Assembly (NCBI GenBank): GCA_023412805.1
Contig: JAEZRM010000065.1
Coordinates: 35,886 to 99,885, forward strand
Source of the DNA: Pseudomonadota bacterium
GTDB lineage: Bacteria; Pseudomonadota; Alphaproteobacteria; Rhizobiales; Hyphomicrobiaceae
Reading direction: 5' to 3'
DNA: 64,000 bases
This document shows, in pieces, positions 18,164 through 27,092 of the stretch. The notes beneath the pieces were generated by a model that saw nothing but the letters and a program-made list of their open reading frames with translations, was not told the origin of the DNA and did not search any database. Position 1 is the first letter of the stretch; the number at the start of each line of letters is the position of its first letter. Both the position numbers and the translations under genes were made by a program.

Positions 18164-18976
18164 CTAGCGCCTGACTTCACCGATCCACGCCTTCACGACA
18201 TCGACCCCGCCATAGCTGTCGAGATCGATATGGCGCCCCTCGGGAAAGACAACGATCTTCTTCGGCTCGCGGGCCAGCGCATGCATCCGCTGACCCATTT
18301 CTAGCGGGATGACCTGATCGCGCGCACCGTGCAGGATCAGAAGCGGCGCGTTGATCGAGGCAATGTGCTTGTCGCTCTCGTAGCGGTCGACCATCAACCA
18401 GCGCAGTGGCAGGATCGGATAGGCTTTGGCGCCAACCTCGACGATCGACGTGTAGGGCGCATCGAGGATGACGCCCGCAACCGGCACCGTCGCCGCGAGT
18501 TGCACCGCGACGCCCGAGCCGAGCGACTCGCCGTAGAGGAAGATGTCCGACGGCTTGAGCCCCTGCTTGATGAGGTAGTCATAGGCAAGGCGCGCATCGG
18601 CAATATTGTGCGCTTCGGTCGGACTGTCGGTGCTGCCGCTGTAGCCGCGATAAGACATCACGAAGAGGCCGAAGCCCGCCTGCTGATAGCGGCCAAAGCG
18701 CCCGGCGCGGTTCGCAAGCCCGCCGCCATTACCGTGAAAATAGAGAATGGTCGGCGCTCCCGGCGGCGCGGGCGTCGACCACGCGATGACGCGCTGGCCG
18801 TCGGGCGTCGGAAGCTCCACCTCGCGAAAGCCCTCGAGGCCCGCCGCGGCAGGCGCCACGCGCGATGCGTTGGGGAAGTACGTGAACTTGCGCTGCGCGA
18901 AGTACGCGACCGCAACGATCGCCAAGTAGGCGAGCGCCATGTACAGGAGGATCTTTGTCACACCTGCCATGCTCAT
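18164..18976 (-). CDS. Alpha/beta hydrolase, membrane-anchored (BEM46-like)
   Basis: 270 residues from ATG 18976 (MSMAG); 18970 is an alternative. One N-terminal transmembrane helix (KILLYMALAYLAIVAVAYF) then a hydrolase fold: oxyanion region FHGNGGGLANR, nucleophile GESLGSG, acid HGARDQVIP and histidine EGRHIDLD. The start lies 4 bp after the enoyl-CoA hydratase stop, so the two are translationally linked. Substrate unknown. Confidence 0.8.
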   Translation of the reverse strand: MSMAGVTKILLYMALAYLAIVAVAYFAQRKFTYFPNASRVAPAAAGLEGFREVELPTPDGQRVIAWSTPAPPGAPTILYFHGNGGGLANRAGRFGRYQQAGFGLFVMSYRGYSGSTDSPTEAHNIADARLAYDYLIKQGLKPSDIFLYGESLGSGVAVQLAATVPVAGVILDAPYTSIVEVGAKAYPILPLRWLMVDRYESDKHIASINAPLLILHGARDQVIPLEMGQRMHALAREPKKIVVFPEGRHIDLDSYGGVDVVKAWIGEVRR

Positions 18977-18980
18977 CCGA

Positions 18981-19796
18981 TCAGCGTCCCCGGAAACGCG
19001 CCGGCCGCCGCTCGAGGAAGGCGGCAATACCCTCGGCGCTGTCCTCGCTCGTGGTCGTCAGCATGAACTGGTCGAGATCCATGTGGCTCGCGACATCGTC
19101 GAGTGCGCCGGAGAGCCGGTTGACGGTCATCTTAGTCATCTTGACGGGAAGTGGTGGCTCGGCCGCCAGACGTCCAGCGAGTGCCATTGCCGCAGTCAGC
19201 GCGCTGCCATTCTCCGCGAGGTGTTCCGTGAGGCCCCATTCATAAGCCTGCTCGGCGTAAATGCGCTCGGAGGCCAGCATGACGGCCTGCTTCGTGCGCG
19301 CGGGCCCCATGAGTTGCAGCATCCGCGGAATAGATCCCCAGCTCATGTTCATGCCGAGGTCCACCTCGGGAATGCGGAAATGCGCGCCGCGCGCCGTCAC
19401 ACGAAAATCGAGCGAGACCGCCAGCGCAACACCGCCGCCAATGCAGAAGCCCTCGATCGCCGCGATCGTCACCTGCTCCATCTCGTACCATGCGCGGCAC
19501 ATGCGCGGGCCGATCGCGATCGAGCGCCTCAGCGCGCCGAGCCCCTCGCCGGCCATGGCCTTGCGCTCGCCGTCCTTGAGATCGAATCCTGCCGAGAAGG
19601 CCTGCGCATTTCCCGTGAGCACGACGACCGACGTCTCGATGTCGTCCTCGAAGGAGCGCGCGGCTTCGCGAAGCTGCCGCATGGCCACCGGCGAGAGCGC
19701 GTTGATGCCGTCGCCGCGATCGAACCGCACGAGCGCGACGCGTCCATCAGGCCCAAGCCCGCGCTCGATACTTACATAGCTTCCATCATCGGCCAT
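18981..19796 (-). CDS. Enoyl-CoA hydratase/isomerase family protein
   Basis: 271 residues, from ATG 19796 (MADDGS), rejecting 19 extra residues upstream. Crotonase signatures: NAQAFSAGFDLKD for the oxyanion hole, AAIEGFCIGGGVALAV, and IPEVDLGMNMSWG. The usual second catalytic Glu position is occupied by the IPEVDLG segment. It probably hydrates or isomerizes an acyl-CoA in fatty- or organic-acid breakdown. The C-terminus ends SAEGIAAFLERRPARF as in the family. Followed by a hydrolase 4 bp downstream and preceded, across a 171-bp repeat element, by a CoA-transferase. Confidence 0.88.
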   Translation of the reverse strand: MADDGSYVSIERGLGPDGRVALVRFDRGDGINALSPVAMRQLREAARSFEDDIETSVVVLTGNAQAFSAGFDLKDGERKAMAGEGLGALRRSIAIGPRMCRAWYEMEQVTIAAIEGFCIGGGVALAVSLDFRVTARGAHFRIPEVDLGMNMSWGSIPRMLQLMGPARTKQAVMLASERIYAEQAYEWGLTEHLAENGSALTAAMALAGRLAAEPPLPVKMTKMTVNRLSGALDDVASHMDLDQFMLTTTSEDSAEGIAAFLERRPARFRGR

Positions 19797-19866
19797 GATG
19801 CGTACTCCTCGATACGATCGCGGCGAGCACGGGACACGAGAACGGCGCACCAATCAAGCAAAAGAA

Positions 19867-20037
19867 AGTCATAAAGGCGGGTGGGTCCGGGAGGGTGTCC
19901 CTCCCGGTAGAGCGCGAGACCTAGTCTCGCTCGCGCCAAAGGCGCGAACAGGGCTGCCGCCCTGCAACCCGCGTCGCGCTGAAAGCGCGTGTCTTCGACA
20001 CAACGGACACCCCCGGCCCCCCCGTCTTTTTATGACT
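19867..20037. repeat. Full-length dispersed intergenic repeat with terminal inverted repeats
   Basis: 171 bp. The left end reads AGTCATAAAGGCGGGTGGGT and continues to GGGTGTCCC; the right end read on the minus strand is AGTCATAAAAAGACGGGG, continuing to GGGTGTCC. Inside are GC-rich palindromes (GGCGCGAA, GCAGGGCTGC types). The right end contains the stop codon of the CoA-transferase gene (TAA within CATAAAAAG). Partial relatives lie at 31623, 37136, 47652, 47744 and 59464. No ORF inside. Confidence 0.7.
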
Positions 20038-21244
20038 TAGTCGCTCGGCGCACGACTTTCATTGCGCCGCACGCTTCGAGATCGGCGATCTCGGCAGCGC
20101 TGTAGCCGGCCGCGCCGAGGACGTCGGGGCCATCGGCGCCGAGAAAGCCCGCATGATGGCGGAAATCAACCGGCGTCTCGGAGAATCCGAACGGGCTCGC
20201 GATCGTGCGCACAGGGCCCTCGGTTGGATGCTCGCGCGTGGTGAAGAAGCCCGTCGCATTTAGATGCGGGTCATCGAGAACGCCGTCGAGATCGTTGACG
20301 GGCATGGCGGGGATGTCGTGTGCGTCGCAGAATGTGAGCCATTCTGCAGTCGTGCGGCTCGGCGCGAGATCGTTCACGATTTGCTGCACGACGTGCTGGT
20401 TGTTCGCCCGCGCCGCAGTGGTCGCGATGCGCGGATCGGTTCGCAGATCCTCACGACCGAGCCCGGTACAGAACGCGTTCCAGTGCCTGTCGGTCACGAT
20501 GAGAATGCAGACATAGCCGTCCTTGGATTGCGAGGGACGGCGATGCGGACTCAAGAGGCGCGGATAGCCGATCTGGCCGCGCGGGGGCTCATAAGTTGCA
20601 TCGTAAAGGTGCTCGGTCATCCAGAAGGCGGTGATGGTCTCTAACATCGGCACTTCGACGAGCTGCCCCTTGCCCGTACGCTGGCGGTGCACGATGGCCG
20701 CGAGGATGGCCATGGCAAGATGCAGACCGGTGGTCTTGTCGACGATAAGGCTCGGCATGAAGCGCGGCTCGCCGCCGGATGCGCGCGCCGTGAGCATGGA
20801 GGCGCCGCTCGCGCCCTGCACGAGATCGTCATAGGCGGGCTTGGCGCCATAAGGGCCGGAGCGCTTGTAGCCGAGACAATAGGCATAGACGATCTCGGGA
20901 TTGACGGCGCGGACATCGTCATAGCCGAGACCCAGGCGCTCGATGGCCTGCGGGCGGTTGTTGTGCACGAAGACATCGGCGCTGGCAGCGAGGCGCTTCA
21001 CGACCTCGACGGCCTCGGGACGCTTGAGGTCGAGGCAGACGGATTTCTTGTTGCGGTTGGCCGCGAGAAAGATCGGCCCCATGCCCTTGGTCGGGGGCGT
21101 GCCGGGGTTGCGCATGATGTCGCCTTCGGGCGGCTCGATCTTGACGACATCGGCGCCCATGTCGGCGAGATGCAGCGTGGCGAAGGGACCGGACACGACA
21201 GCGGTCAGGTCGAGAATACGAATGCCGTCGAGCGGGCCGGGCAT
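20030..21244 (-). CDS. CoA-transferase family III (CaiB/BaiF)
   Basis: 404 residues. Transfers CoA between organic acids. The opening GIRILDLTAVVSGPFATLHLADMGADVVKIEPPEGD and RNPGTPPTKG / AANRNKKSVCLDLK are the family signature; the C-terminal half contains VLDDPHLNATGFF. Its stop codon lies inside the 171-bp repeat element. A second family member is at 40554-41822. Substrate unknown; the enoyl-CoA hydratase beyond the repeat suggests acyl-CoA catabolism. Confidence 0.88.
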   Translation of the reverse strand: MPGPLDGIRILDLTAVVSGPFATLHLADMGADVVKIEPPEGDIMRNPGTPPTKGMGPIFLAANRNKKSVCLDLKRPEAVEVVKRLAASADVFVHNNRPQAIERLGLGYDDVRAVNPEIVYAYCLGYKRSGPYGAKPAYDDLVQGASGASMLTARASGGEPRFMPSLIVDKTTGLHLAMAILAAIVHRQRTGKGQLVEVPMLETITAFWMTEHLYDATYEPPRGQIGYPRLLSPHRRPSQSKDGYVCILIVTDRHWNAFCTGLGREDLRTDPRIATTAARANNQHVVQQIVNDLAPSRTTAEWLTFCDAHDIPAMPVNDLDGVLDDPHLNATGFFTTREHPTEGPVRTIASPFGFSETPVDFRHHAGFLGADGPDVLGAAGYSAAEIADLEACGAMKVVRRATKS

Positions 21245-21292
21245 GGGATGTTCATCCTCGTTGGGGTGTGACGCGCGGTGGACAGGGCGCCT

Positions 21293-22837
21293 TCAGCGAT
21301 TACCGCGACGCGCTTTCTCTGCGAAGCGCACGGCCTCGTCGGCGGCGCGGAAGAGGGCGCGGGCCTTGTAGACGCATTCCATCTGCTCGGCTTCGGCATC
21401 GCTGTCGGCGACGACACCGGCACCCGCCTGCACGTACATGCGCCCATCCTTGACGATCGCCGTGCGCAACACGATGCACGTATCCATGTTGCCGTCAGCA
21501 GCAAAATAGCCGACGCAGCCGGCATATGGCCCGCGCTTTTCCTTCTCCAGCTCGTCGATGATTTCCATGGCGCGCACCTTGGGCGCACCCGAAAGCGTGC
21601 CGGCGGGAAAGCCCGCCATCAACGCGTCGATCGCATCGTGTTTGGGATCGATCTCACCATGCACGGTCGAGGAAAGATGCATGACCTGGCTGTAGCGCTC
21701 GACATCGAAGCTCGATGCGACCGAGACCGAGCCGATCTTCGCAACGCGCCCGACATCGTTGCGCCCGAGATCGAGCAGCATGAGATGCTCGGCCCGCTCC
21801 TTGGGATCATTGACGAGCTCGCGCTCCAGCGCCGCATCTGCTTCGGGCGTTGCACCGCGCGGGCGCGTACCGGCGAGCGGACGGAGCGTGACGCGCCCAT
21901 CGCGCACGCGGACGAGGATTTCCGGCGACGAGCCGACGAGCGCGAAGTCACCGAAGTCGAGATGAAAAAGAAACGGCGAGGGGTTCGTGCGCCGGAGTGC
22001 CCGGTAAAGCGCAAAGGGCGGCAGCGTGAACGGCGCGGAGAAGCGCTGCGAAACGACGATCTGGAAGGCATCGCCGGCGGCGATGTATTCCTTGCAGCGC
22101 CCGACCATGGCTCGGTACTCGGCAGGCGAGGTGTTCGACACCGGCTCGGGCGCCTCGAGCGGATCGAAGCCCGCGAGCGCATGATGCGGAAGCGGCGCAT
22201 CGAGGCCCGCGATCACATTGGCGAGCCGATGTTGCGCAGCTTCATAGGCCTTGGCCGGATCGCCGCCCGCCTCCGGATAAACGGGCGAGACCAGCGTCAT
22301 CTCGTCCTTCACGGCATCGAAGATGACCATCACGGTCGGACGCACCAGGATAGCATCCGGCACACCGAGCTTGTCGGGCGGCACTTTGGGCAGGTGCTCG
22401 ACCAGCCGCACATTGTCGTAACCGAAATAGCCGAACACGCCGGCCGCCATGGGCGGGAGGTTCGGCGGCGTCTCGATGCGCGAGCGTTCCAGGAGGGCGC
22501 GCAGCGATGCGAGTGTCGGCGCGGTCTCCGGTTCGAATACGTCGGGTGTCTCGCGCGGGCTCCGGTTGATTTCCGCGCGATCACCGAAGGCGCGCCAGAC
22601 CGTATCGGGCTCCAGGCCGATGATCGAGTAGCGGCCGCGAACCTCACCTCCCTCGACGGACTCGAGAAGAAAACTCAGCGGCCGGCCATCCGCCAGCTTG
22701 AGCATGGCCGAGACAGGCGTTTCGAGGTCGGCGACGAGGCGTGTCCACACGAGTTGCGGGCGGCCCTGCCGGTAGGTAGCCGAAAACGCGTCGAGCGACG
22801 GCTCGACCTCGACAAAAGAGGCAGGAGCAGGCGGCAT
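21293..22837 (-). CDS. trpE: Anthranilate synthase component I
   Basis: 514 residues, converting chorismate and ammonia (from TrpG) to anthranilate, first step of tryptophan synthesis. LLES at 57-60 is the tryptophan feedback site. C-terminal chorismate-binding core: AGDAFQIVVSQRF, LAGTRPRG, GRNDVGRV, FPAGTLSGAPKVRAMEII and QAGAGVVADSD. trpG, trpD and trpC are not adjacent on this strand. The 176 bp upstream shows no Trp-rich leader peptide. PabB is a less likely alternative given the LLES motif. Confidence 0.9.
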   Translation of the reverse strand: MPPAPASFVEVEPSLDAFSATYRQGRPQLVWTRLVADLETPVSAMLKLADGRPLSFLLESVEGGEVRGRYSIIGLEPDTVWRAFGDRAEINRSPRETPDVFEPETAPTLASLRALLERSRIETPPNLPPMAAGVFGYFGYDNVRLVEHLPKVPPDKLGVPDAILVRPTVMVIFDAVKDEMTLVSPVYPEAGGDPAKAYEAAQHRLANVIAGLDAPLPHHALAGFDPLEAPEPVSNTSPAEYRAMVGRCKEYIAAGDAFQIVVSQRFSAPFTLPPFALYRALRRTNPSPFLFHLDFGDFALVGSSPEILVRVRDGRVTLRPLAGTRPRGATPEADAALERELVNDPKERAEHLMLLDLGRNDVGRVAKIGSVSVASSFDVERYSQVMHLSSTVHGEIDPKHDAIDALMAGFPAGTLSGAPKVRAMEIIDELEKEKRGPYAGCVGYFAADGNMDTCIVLRTAIVKDGRMYVQAGAGVVADSDAEAEQMECVYKARALFRAADEAVRFAEKARRGNR

Positions 22838-23013
22838 CTAGGTTCGTTCCCCGGTGACGTCAGGCGTGGCGACAGGCCCGTAAACAGGCATAGTCGGGGG
22901 CAACCTAGTGGCAGAACGATCCCGAGGGAAGCACTTGCACCGCGCCCATGACAGATGAGCCGCGCGCGCGCCCTGCATAGGACGGCAGCGGGCTCCGGTG
23001 CCCGGTAAGACGA

Positions 23014-23385
23014 TCAGAGATAGTTCGGAGGCGCGAGATGATACCAGCCGAAGATGAAGCTCAGGAGCGCCAGCGGCAGGGCGACACAGGTCAGCGCGAG
23101 GGCACGCCGGCCAAACTTCAGGGACGCCCAGGCACCGGCAATACCCGCCGCAGGCATGAGCCAGAGCAAGACGAATGGATACTCGAAGAGATCTTCGAAG
23201 GTCGTGCCACGACGAACGGGCATCCAGGTTGCCCAGGCAACGGGCTCCACGATGTAGAGCGAGACGGCCGTCCACGCAAAGAGGACAGTCATCGCGACAA
23301 CGGCATTCGCCAGCATCAGAGAGGTCATGAACCCTGATGCCGGGATGGGTGCGCGGGCTTCATCACCGTAGTATGAAATCGTCAC
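23014..23385 (-). CDS. Small membrane protein of unknown function
   Basis: 123 residues with three hydrophobic helices (about 22-46, 70-88 and 95-114). I do not recognise the family. It begins MTISYYGDEARAPIP, a hydrophilic head that would be cytoplasmic or periplasmic depending on topology. It sits between trpE and the divergent xthA. Confidence 0.55.
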   Translation of the reverse strand: MTISYYGDEARAPIPASGFMTSLMLANAVVAMTVLFAWTAVSLYIVEPVAWATWMPVRRGTTFEDLFEYPFVLLWLMPAAGIAGAWASLKFGRRALALTCVALPLALLSFIFGWYHLAPPNYL

Positions 23386-23539
23386 GAGCGGCCTCGATGT
23401 CGATCGTCGAAAACGTGAACGGCCACGCTGCCACTTCGGCAGACCGGCATACTAGCCCTGCACGGTAAATAGAGAGTTACGACGCGGGTCGGCACCCTCC
23501 CTGCCCTCCGACGCGGTGAACGGAGACTTGAGAGGCCCC

Positions 23540-24322
23540 ATGCGGATTGCGACCTGGAATATCAACGGCGTCAAAGCCCGGCTGGACGGCCTACTAACCT
23601 GGCTCCGCGAGACCGAGCCCGACGTCGCCTGCCTTCAGGAGATCAAGAGCGTTACCGAAGGCTTCCCGGCCGATCGGATCGCCGAGGCCGGCTATCAGTG
23701 CGTCGTGCACGGCCAGAAGGGCTTCAACGGCGTTGCAATACTCTCCAAGCTCCCGCTTGAAGACGTCGTCACCGGCTTTCCCGGCGAGCCAGACACGGGA
23801 CAATCGCGCTACATCGAAGCCCTCGTGACCGGAGACGCGGGCATCTGCCGGGTGGGCTGCCTTTATCTTCCCAACGGCAACCCCATCGGAACGGACAAGT
23901 TCACCTACAAGCTCACGTGGATGTCGGCGTTCGAAACCTACGTGCGCACCCGCCTGACCCTCGAAGAACCGATGGTGCTCGCAGGCGATTACAACGTGAT
24001 CCCGACCCCCGCCGATGCTCGCCGGCCCGAAGCCTGGACGGGAGACGCGCTCTTTCAACCGGAATCGCGCGCAGCCTTCCGCCGCCTCATCGGACTGGGC
24101 CTCACGGATAGTGTGCGCGCCTGCCATCCTGGCGCGGGCGTCTACACCTTTTGGGATTATCAGGCTGGCTCTTGGCAGAAGGACGATGGCATCCGCATCG
24201 ACCATCTTCTGCTTTCACCGCAGGCAGCCGATCGCTTGAGCGCTGCCGGCGTCGACCGTTTCACGCGCGGCTGGGAAAAGCCGTCGGATCATGTGCCGGC
24301 TTGGGTGGAACTCGCCGCTTGA
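23540..24322 (+). CDS. xthA: Exodeoxyribonuclease III
   Basis: 260 residues; base-excision repair AP endonuclease and 3'-phosphatase, metal dependent. Start at ATG 23540 (MRIATWNINGVKARL), the conserved family N-terminus; an earlier frame start (23516) would add 8 residues. Motifs: CLQEIK for the metal-binding Glu, YLPNG, GDYNVIP, and the C-terminal DHVPAWV with the catalytic His. Convergent with the exoR-like gene 9 bp away. Confidence 0.93.
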   Translation: MRIATWNINGVKARLDGLLTWLRETEPDVACLQEIKSVTEGFPADRIAEAGYQCVVHGQKGFNGVAILSKLPLEDVVTGFPGEPDTGQSRYIEALVTGDAGICRVGCLYLPNGNPIGTDKFTYKLTWMSAFETYVRTRLTLEEPMVLAGDYNVIPTPADARRPEAWTGDALFQPESRAAFRRLIGLGLTDSVRACHPGAGVYTFWDYQAGSWQKDDGIRIDHLLLSPQAADRLSAAGVDRFTRGWEKPSDHVPAWVELAA

Positions 24323-24331
24323 GGCGCGCGC

Positions 24332-25342
24332 TCAGCGACGCCCAGGCGCACCGACATCGCGGACGCTGTTCTGATCGACGCCCGGCTTGATCGGACTCGC
24401 CGTCAGCGTACCATCCTGCTGAATTTGCAGGGTACCCGGTCCGCGCAGCTCATCGAGAAGCTGAATAGGTTTGCCGTCTCCGCACGTGCGCGTCGGCACG
24501 ATCTCGGCGCGGCTCTCCTCAGTCTGGCGGAAAGCGCGGCCGAAGTCGAAGAACTGCGCCCAGCGCTTGACCAGCGGGCGTGCTTCCCTGCGGCCCGGCT
24601 CGTTCATGCCGCAGTAGATGTTCTGATAGATGTCGTCAATCCACAGGTGGTCGTTCGGAGACGCGCCCCGGACGGCCAGTTCGGCGAGCGCCAGCGCGCG
24701 TGCTTCATCCTTCTCGACGGTCTGTCCGCGCCAGTATTGATTGGCGAGGAAGGCTTGCGCGCCCGCATGGCCCCCCTGAACGAGCGTGGAAAGGAAATGC
24801 AGCGCGAGCCCGTCGTCCCTGCGGCCGCCCTCGCCGCTGATCAGCATCTTCGCGAGCTCGAACTGCGCATCGCGATTGCCGAAGAATTTGGCCGCGTGCT
24901 CGATATAACGAAGCGCCATAGCCGGATTGGGCGCCATGTTCAGCTCAGGTACGCCTCGGTTCAGATACTCGCCGAACGACAGCAGCGCCTTGGAGACATA
25001 CGGCGCGCGCGGGTCGTCGTCAGGATCGACATTGACGTTGCTGACGACGATCTGGCGCAGCAGCCGGAAGGCTTCGGCATGATCGGTATGCGGCCCCGAG
25101 TTGTCGGAAAGGATGGCCGCAAGCATGTACTGGGCAATGAACTCGCCCTTGTTCGCAGCATATCGCAGAGCCGGAATGGCGAACTCGACATAGCCGCCGC
25201 GATAGGCATTGATGCCCTGCTCCAGGGCTGCGGCGGGACTGACGAATGTCACGGCCGGATCTCTCGCGTCCGCCGGGATGGCGGACGGTGGCGCCACGAG
25301 CACAGCAAGCCCAAGCGCGATGGCGCCTGCCCATGTCCGCAT
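24332..25342 (-). CDS. exoR: ExoR-like periplasmic Sel1-repeat protein
   Basis: 336 residues from ATG 25342 (MRTWAGAIAL), with a signal peptide ending near PADARD; the longer in-frame start at 25414 is unlikely. Sel1-type repeats run through the middle: INAYRGGYVEFAIPALRYAANKGEFIAQYMLA, DHAEAFRLLRQIV, ALLSFGEYLNRG, NPAMALRYIEHAAKFFGNRDAQFELAKML. This spacing matches rhizobial ExoR, which inhibits the ExoS-ChvI sensor system controlling exopolysaccharide and motility. No exoS or chvI lies in the window. The ~80-residue C-terminal extension is longer than I recall for ExoR. Confidence 0.7.
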   Translation of the reverse strand: MRTWAGAIALGLAVLVAPPSAIPADARDPAVTFVSPAAALEQGINAYRGGYVEFAIPALRYAANKGEFIAQYMLAAILSDNSGPHTDHAEAFRLLRQIVVSNVNVDPDDDPRAPYVSKALLSFGEYLNRGVPELNMAPNPAMALRYIEHAAKFFGNRDAQFELAKMLISGEGGRRDDGLALHFLSTLVQGGHAGAQAFLANQYWRGQTVEKDEARALALAELAVRGASPNDHLWIDDIYQNIYCGMNEPGRREARPLVKRWAQFFDFGRAFRQTEESRAEIVPTRTCGDGKPIQLLDELRGPGTLQIQQDGTLTASPIKPGVDQNSVRDVGAPGRR

Positions 25343-25705
25343 CCGACAAGACGTCAGCTCGAGAGACAACTTCGTCCTTTCCGCCAGCAGGGACCGAGCC
25401 TCGCAGGCGATCAAATCCGGAAGCTCACGCCACCAAGCGCCGCTCTCAACATCACTGCGAGCGCCTCATTCTGGGCACTTATTTGGGACCGCAACCCGGC
25501 GGGCCACTCGCTCGAACCGCACGTCCCGGCATGATCCTGCACATGCTCTGGATCCCGCATTTCAGTGCGGGACCGAGATGACCGTGTCGGCACTTTGTGG
25601 CTCTAAAGTGGCGCATCGAAGCCATATCGTTGCGCCCCGGCAACACATGGTTAACGATTCTAGAACTAATTGGATTCGAGGAGTTTTTGAGGGCAACAAT
25701 GGGGC
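25343..25705. other. Intergenic region between exoR-like and ynfA
   Basis: 363 bp without a convincing gene. It holds a hairpin, TCCCGCA / TGCGGGA around a 6-nt loop at 25553-25572, and a slightly AT-richer stretch (25650-25690) just upstream of ynfA that may carry its promoter. Short frames across it look like shadows. Confidence 0.4.
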
Positions 25706-26032
25706 ATGAAAACACTCGCTCTGTACATCGCTGCCGCAATTGCCGAGATCGCCGGCTGCTTCGCCCTCTGGGCCGTTACGCGCCTCGGCGCTTCGGCGTG
25801 GTGGCTCGCTCCCGGCGTGCTCGCGCTCGTCCTGTTCGGCTGGCTCCTGACGCGGGTCGATGTCGACTTCGCCGGACGTGCCTATGCCGTGTACGGCGGC
25901 ATCTATATCGCCGCGTCACTCCTGTGGCTGTGGACCGTCGAAGGACGTGGTCCCGATCGCTGGGATCTCATCGGCGCTGGTGTTGCCGTGACAGGCGCAA
26001 TGATCATTCTTTACATGCCGCGCTCAGCATAA
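25706..26032 (+). CDS. ynfA: UPF0060 (YnfA) small membrane protein
   Basis: 108 residues with four membrane helices, close to the family length. Family hallmarks are AAAIAEIAGCFALWAV, a central GRAYAVYGGIYIAASLLWLW and the C-terminal GAGVAVTGAMII. Members are distantly related to small multidrug exporters; the physiological substrate is unclear. Monocistronic. Confidence 0.9.
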   Translation: MKTLALYIAAAIAEIAGCFALWAVTRLGASAWWLAPGVLALVLFGWLLTRVDVDFAGRAYAVYGGIYIAASLLWLWTVEGRGPDRWDLIGAGVAVTGAMIILYMPRSA

Positions 26033-26114
26033 ATTCTGTACTGTTGAGAATAAGAACTCCCTCGCCGCCTCAACTGCAGGCAATGGTGCCAGATTAACCG
26101 GCGCCGAGGCAGCG

Positions 26115-26143
26115 TTGCCTCATCGACAATCTTCCGTCATACT
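26115..26143 (+). promoter_or_regulatory. Sigma70-type promoter candidate for aapPJQM
   Basis: TTGCCT at 26115-26120 and CATACT at 26138-26143 with a 17-bp spacer, 75 bp before the aapP start. Matches the housekeeping consensus moderately. Confidence 0.35.
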
Positions 26144-26217
26144 TCCGACACGGTAGAGAAACTGGACGGCGATCCGTTCGCTGGCCGATCCGGTTCAACA
26201 GTGTGCAGGGAGTAGCC

Positions 26218-26994
26218 ATGGCTGAAGCCAGGCAGCAGGCCCGTCGTCCTCACGGCGCGGCCGGTGCGATTGTTCTGAATGGGGTGCACAAGTGGTACGG
26301 TGAGTTTCATGTCCTGCGCGACATCAACCTCACGGTGCGGGAAGGCGAGAAGATCGTCATCTGCGGCCCCTCTGGCTCCGGCAAATCCACGCTGATCCGC
26401 TGCATCAACCGGCTTGAAGAGCACCAGCAAGGCCAGATCGTCGTCGACGGCACGGAACTCACCAACGATCTCCGGAACATCGACAGAATCCGTGCCGAAG
26501 TCGGCATGGTCTTTCAATCCTTCAATCTGTTCCCCCATCTGACGATCCTCGACAATCTCTGCCTCGCCCCTGTCTGGGTGAAGAAAAAATCCCGCGCGGA
26601 GGCCGAGAAGACGGCGCGCATGTACCTCGAGCGCGTGAAGATTCCCGAACAGGCGCTCAAGTATCCCGGCCAGCTTTCGGGCGGCCAGCAGCAGCGTGTC
26701 GCCATCGCCCGCGCGCTCTGCATGAACCCGAATATCATGCTCTTCGACGAGCCGACGTCGGCTCTCGATCCCGAGATGATCAAGGAAGTGCTCGACGTCA
26801 TGATCGAGCTCGCGAACTCGGGCATGACCATGATGTGCGTGACGCACGAAATGGCCTTTGCGCGGTCCGTGGCCGACCGCGTGATCTTCATGGATCGCGG
26901 CGAGATCGTCGAAATGGCGCCGCCCGAGGAATTCTTCGCCAATCCCAAGTCCGATCGCACGAAGCACTTTCTCAGTCAGATCCTCAATCACTGA
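26218..26994 (+). CDS. aapP: General L-amino-acid ABC transporter, ATP-binding subunit
   Basis: 258 residues from ATG 26218, preceded by GGGAG. Walker A GPSGSGKS, Q-loop VFQSFNLFP, signature LSGGQQQR, Walker B IMLFDEP and switch His in VTHEM. Energises amino-acid import with AapJ (binding), AapQ and AapM (membrane). It is the first gene of the operon, followed by aapJ 98 bp downstream. In the rhizobial aapJQMP arrangement this subunit comes last, so gene order here differs. Confidence 0.92.
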   Translation: MAEARQQARRPHGAAGAIVLNGVHKWYGEFHVLRDINLTVREGEKIVICGPSGSGKSTLIRCINRLEEHQQGQIVVDGTELTNDLRNIDRIRAEVGMVFQSFNLFPHLTILDNLCLAPVWVKKKSRAEAEKTARMYLERVKIPEQALKYPGQLSGGQQQRVAIARALCMNPNIMLFDEPTSALDPEMIKEVLDVMIELANSGMTMMCVTHEMAFARSVADRVIFMDRGEIVEMAPPEEFFANPKSDRTKHFLSQILNH

Positions 26995-27092
26995 TGCGGC
27001 TCGGCCGCATCGGGGAACGCCGGCGCCCAACGCAAGGCCGGACGCCCGGCAGAACAGAAGCCGTTACCAATAGTATGGAAAAGGGAAACCTC

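Noticed and set aside
21278..22951. Plus-strand ORF of 557 codons
   Set aside because: Antisense shadow of trpE; composition is Arg/Asp/Gly/His-rich and without recognisable motifs.
22838..23013. trp leader peptide/attenuator upstream of trpE
   Set aside because: No short ORF with consecutive Trp codons and no terminator/antiterminator pair is visible in the 176 bp upstream.
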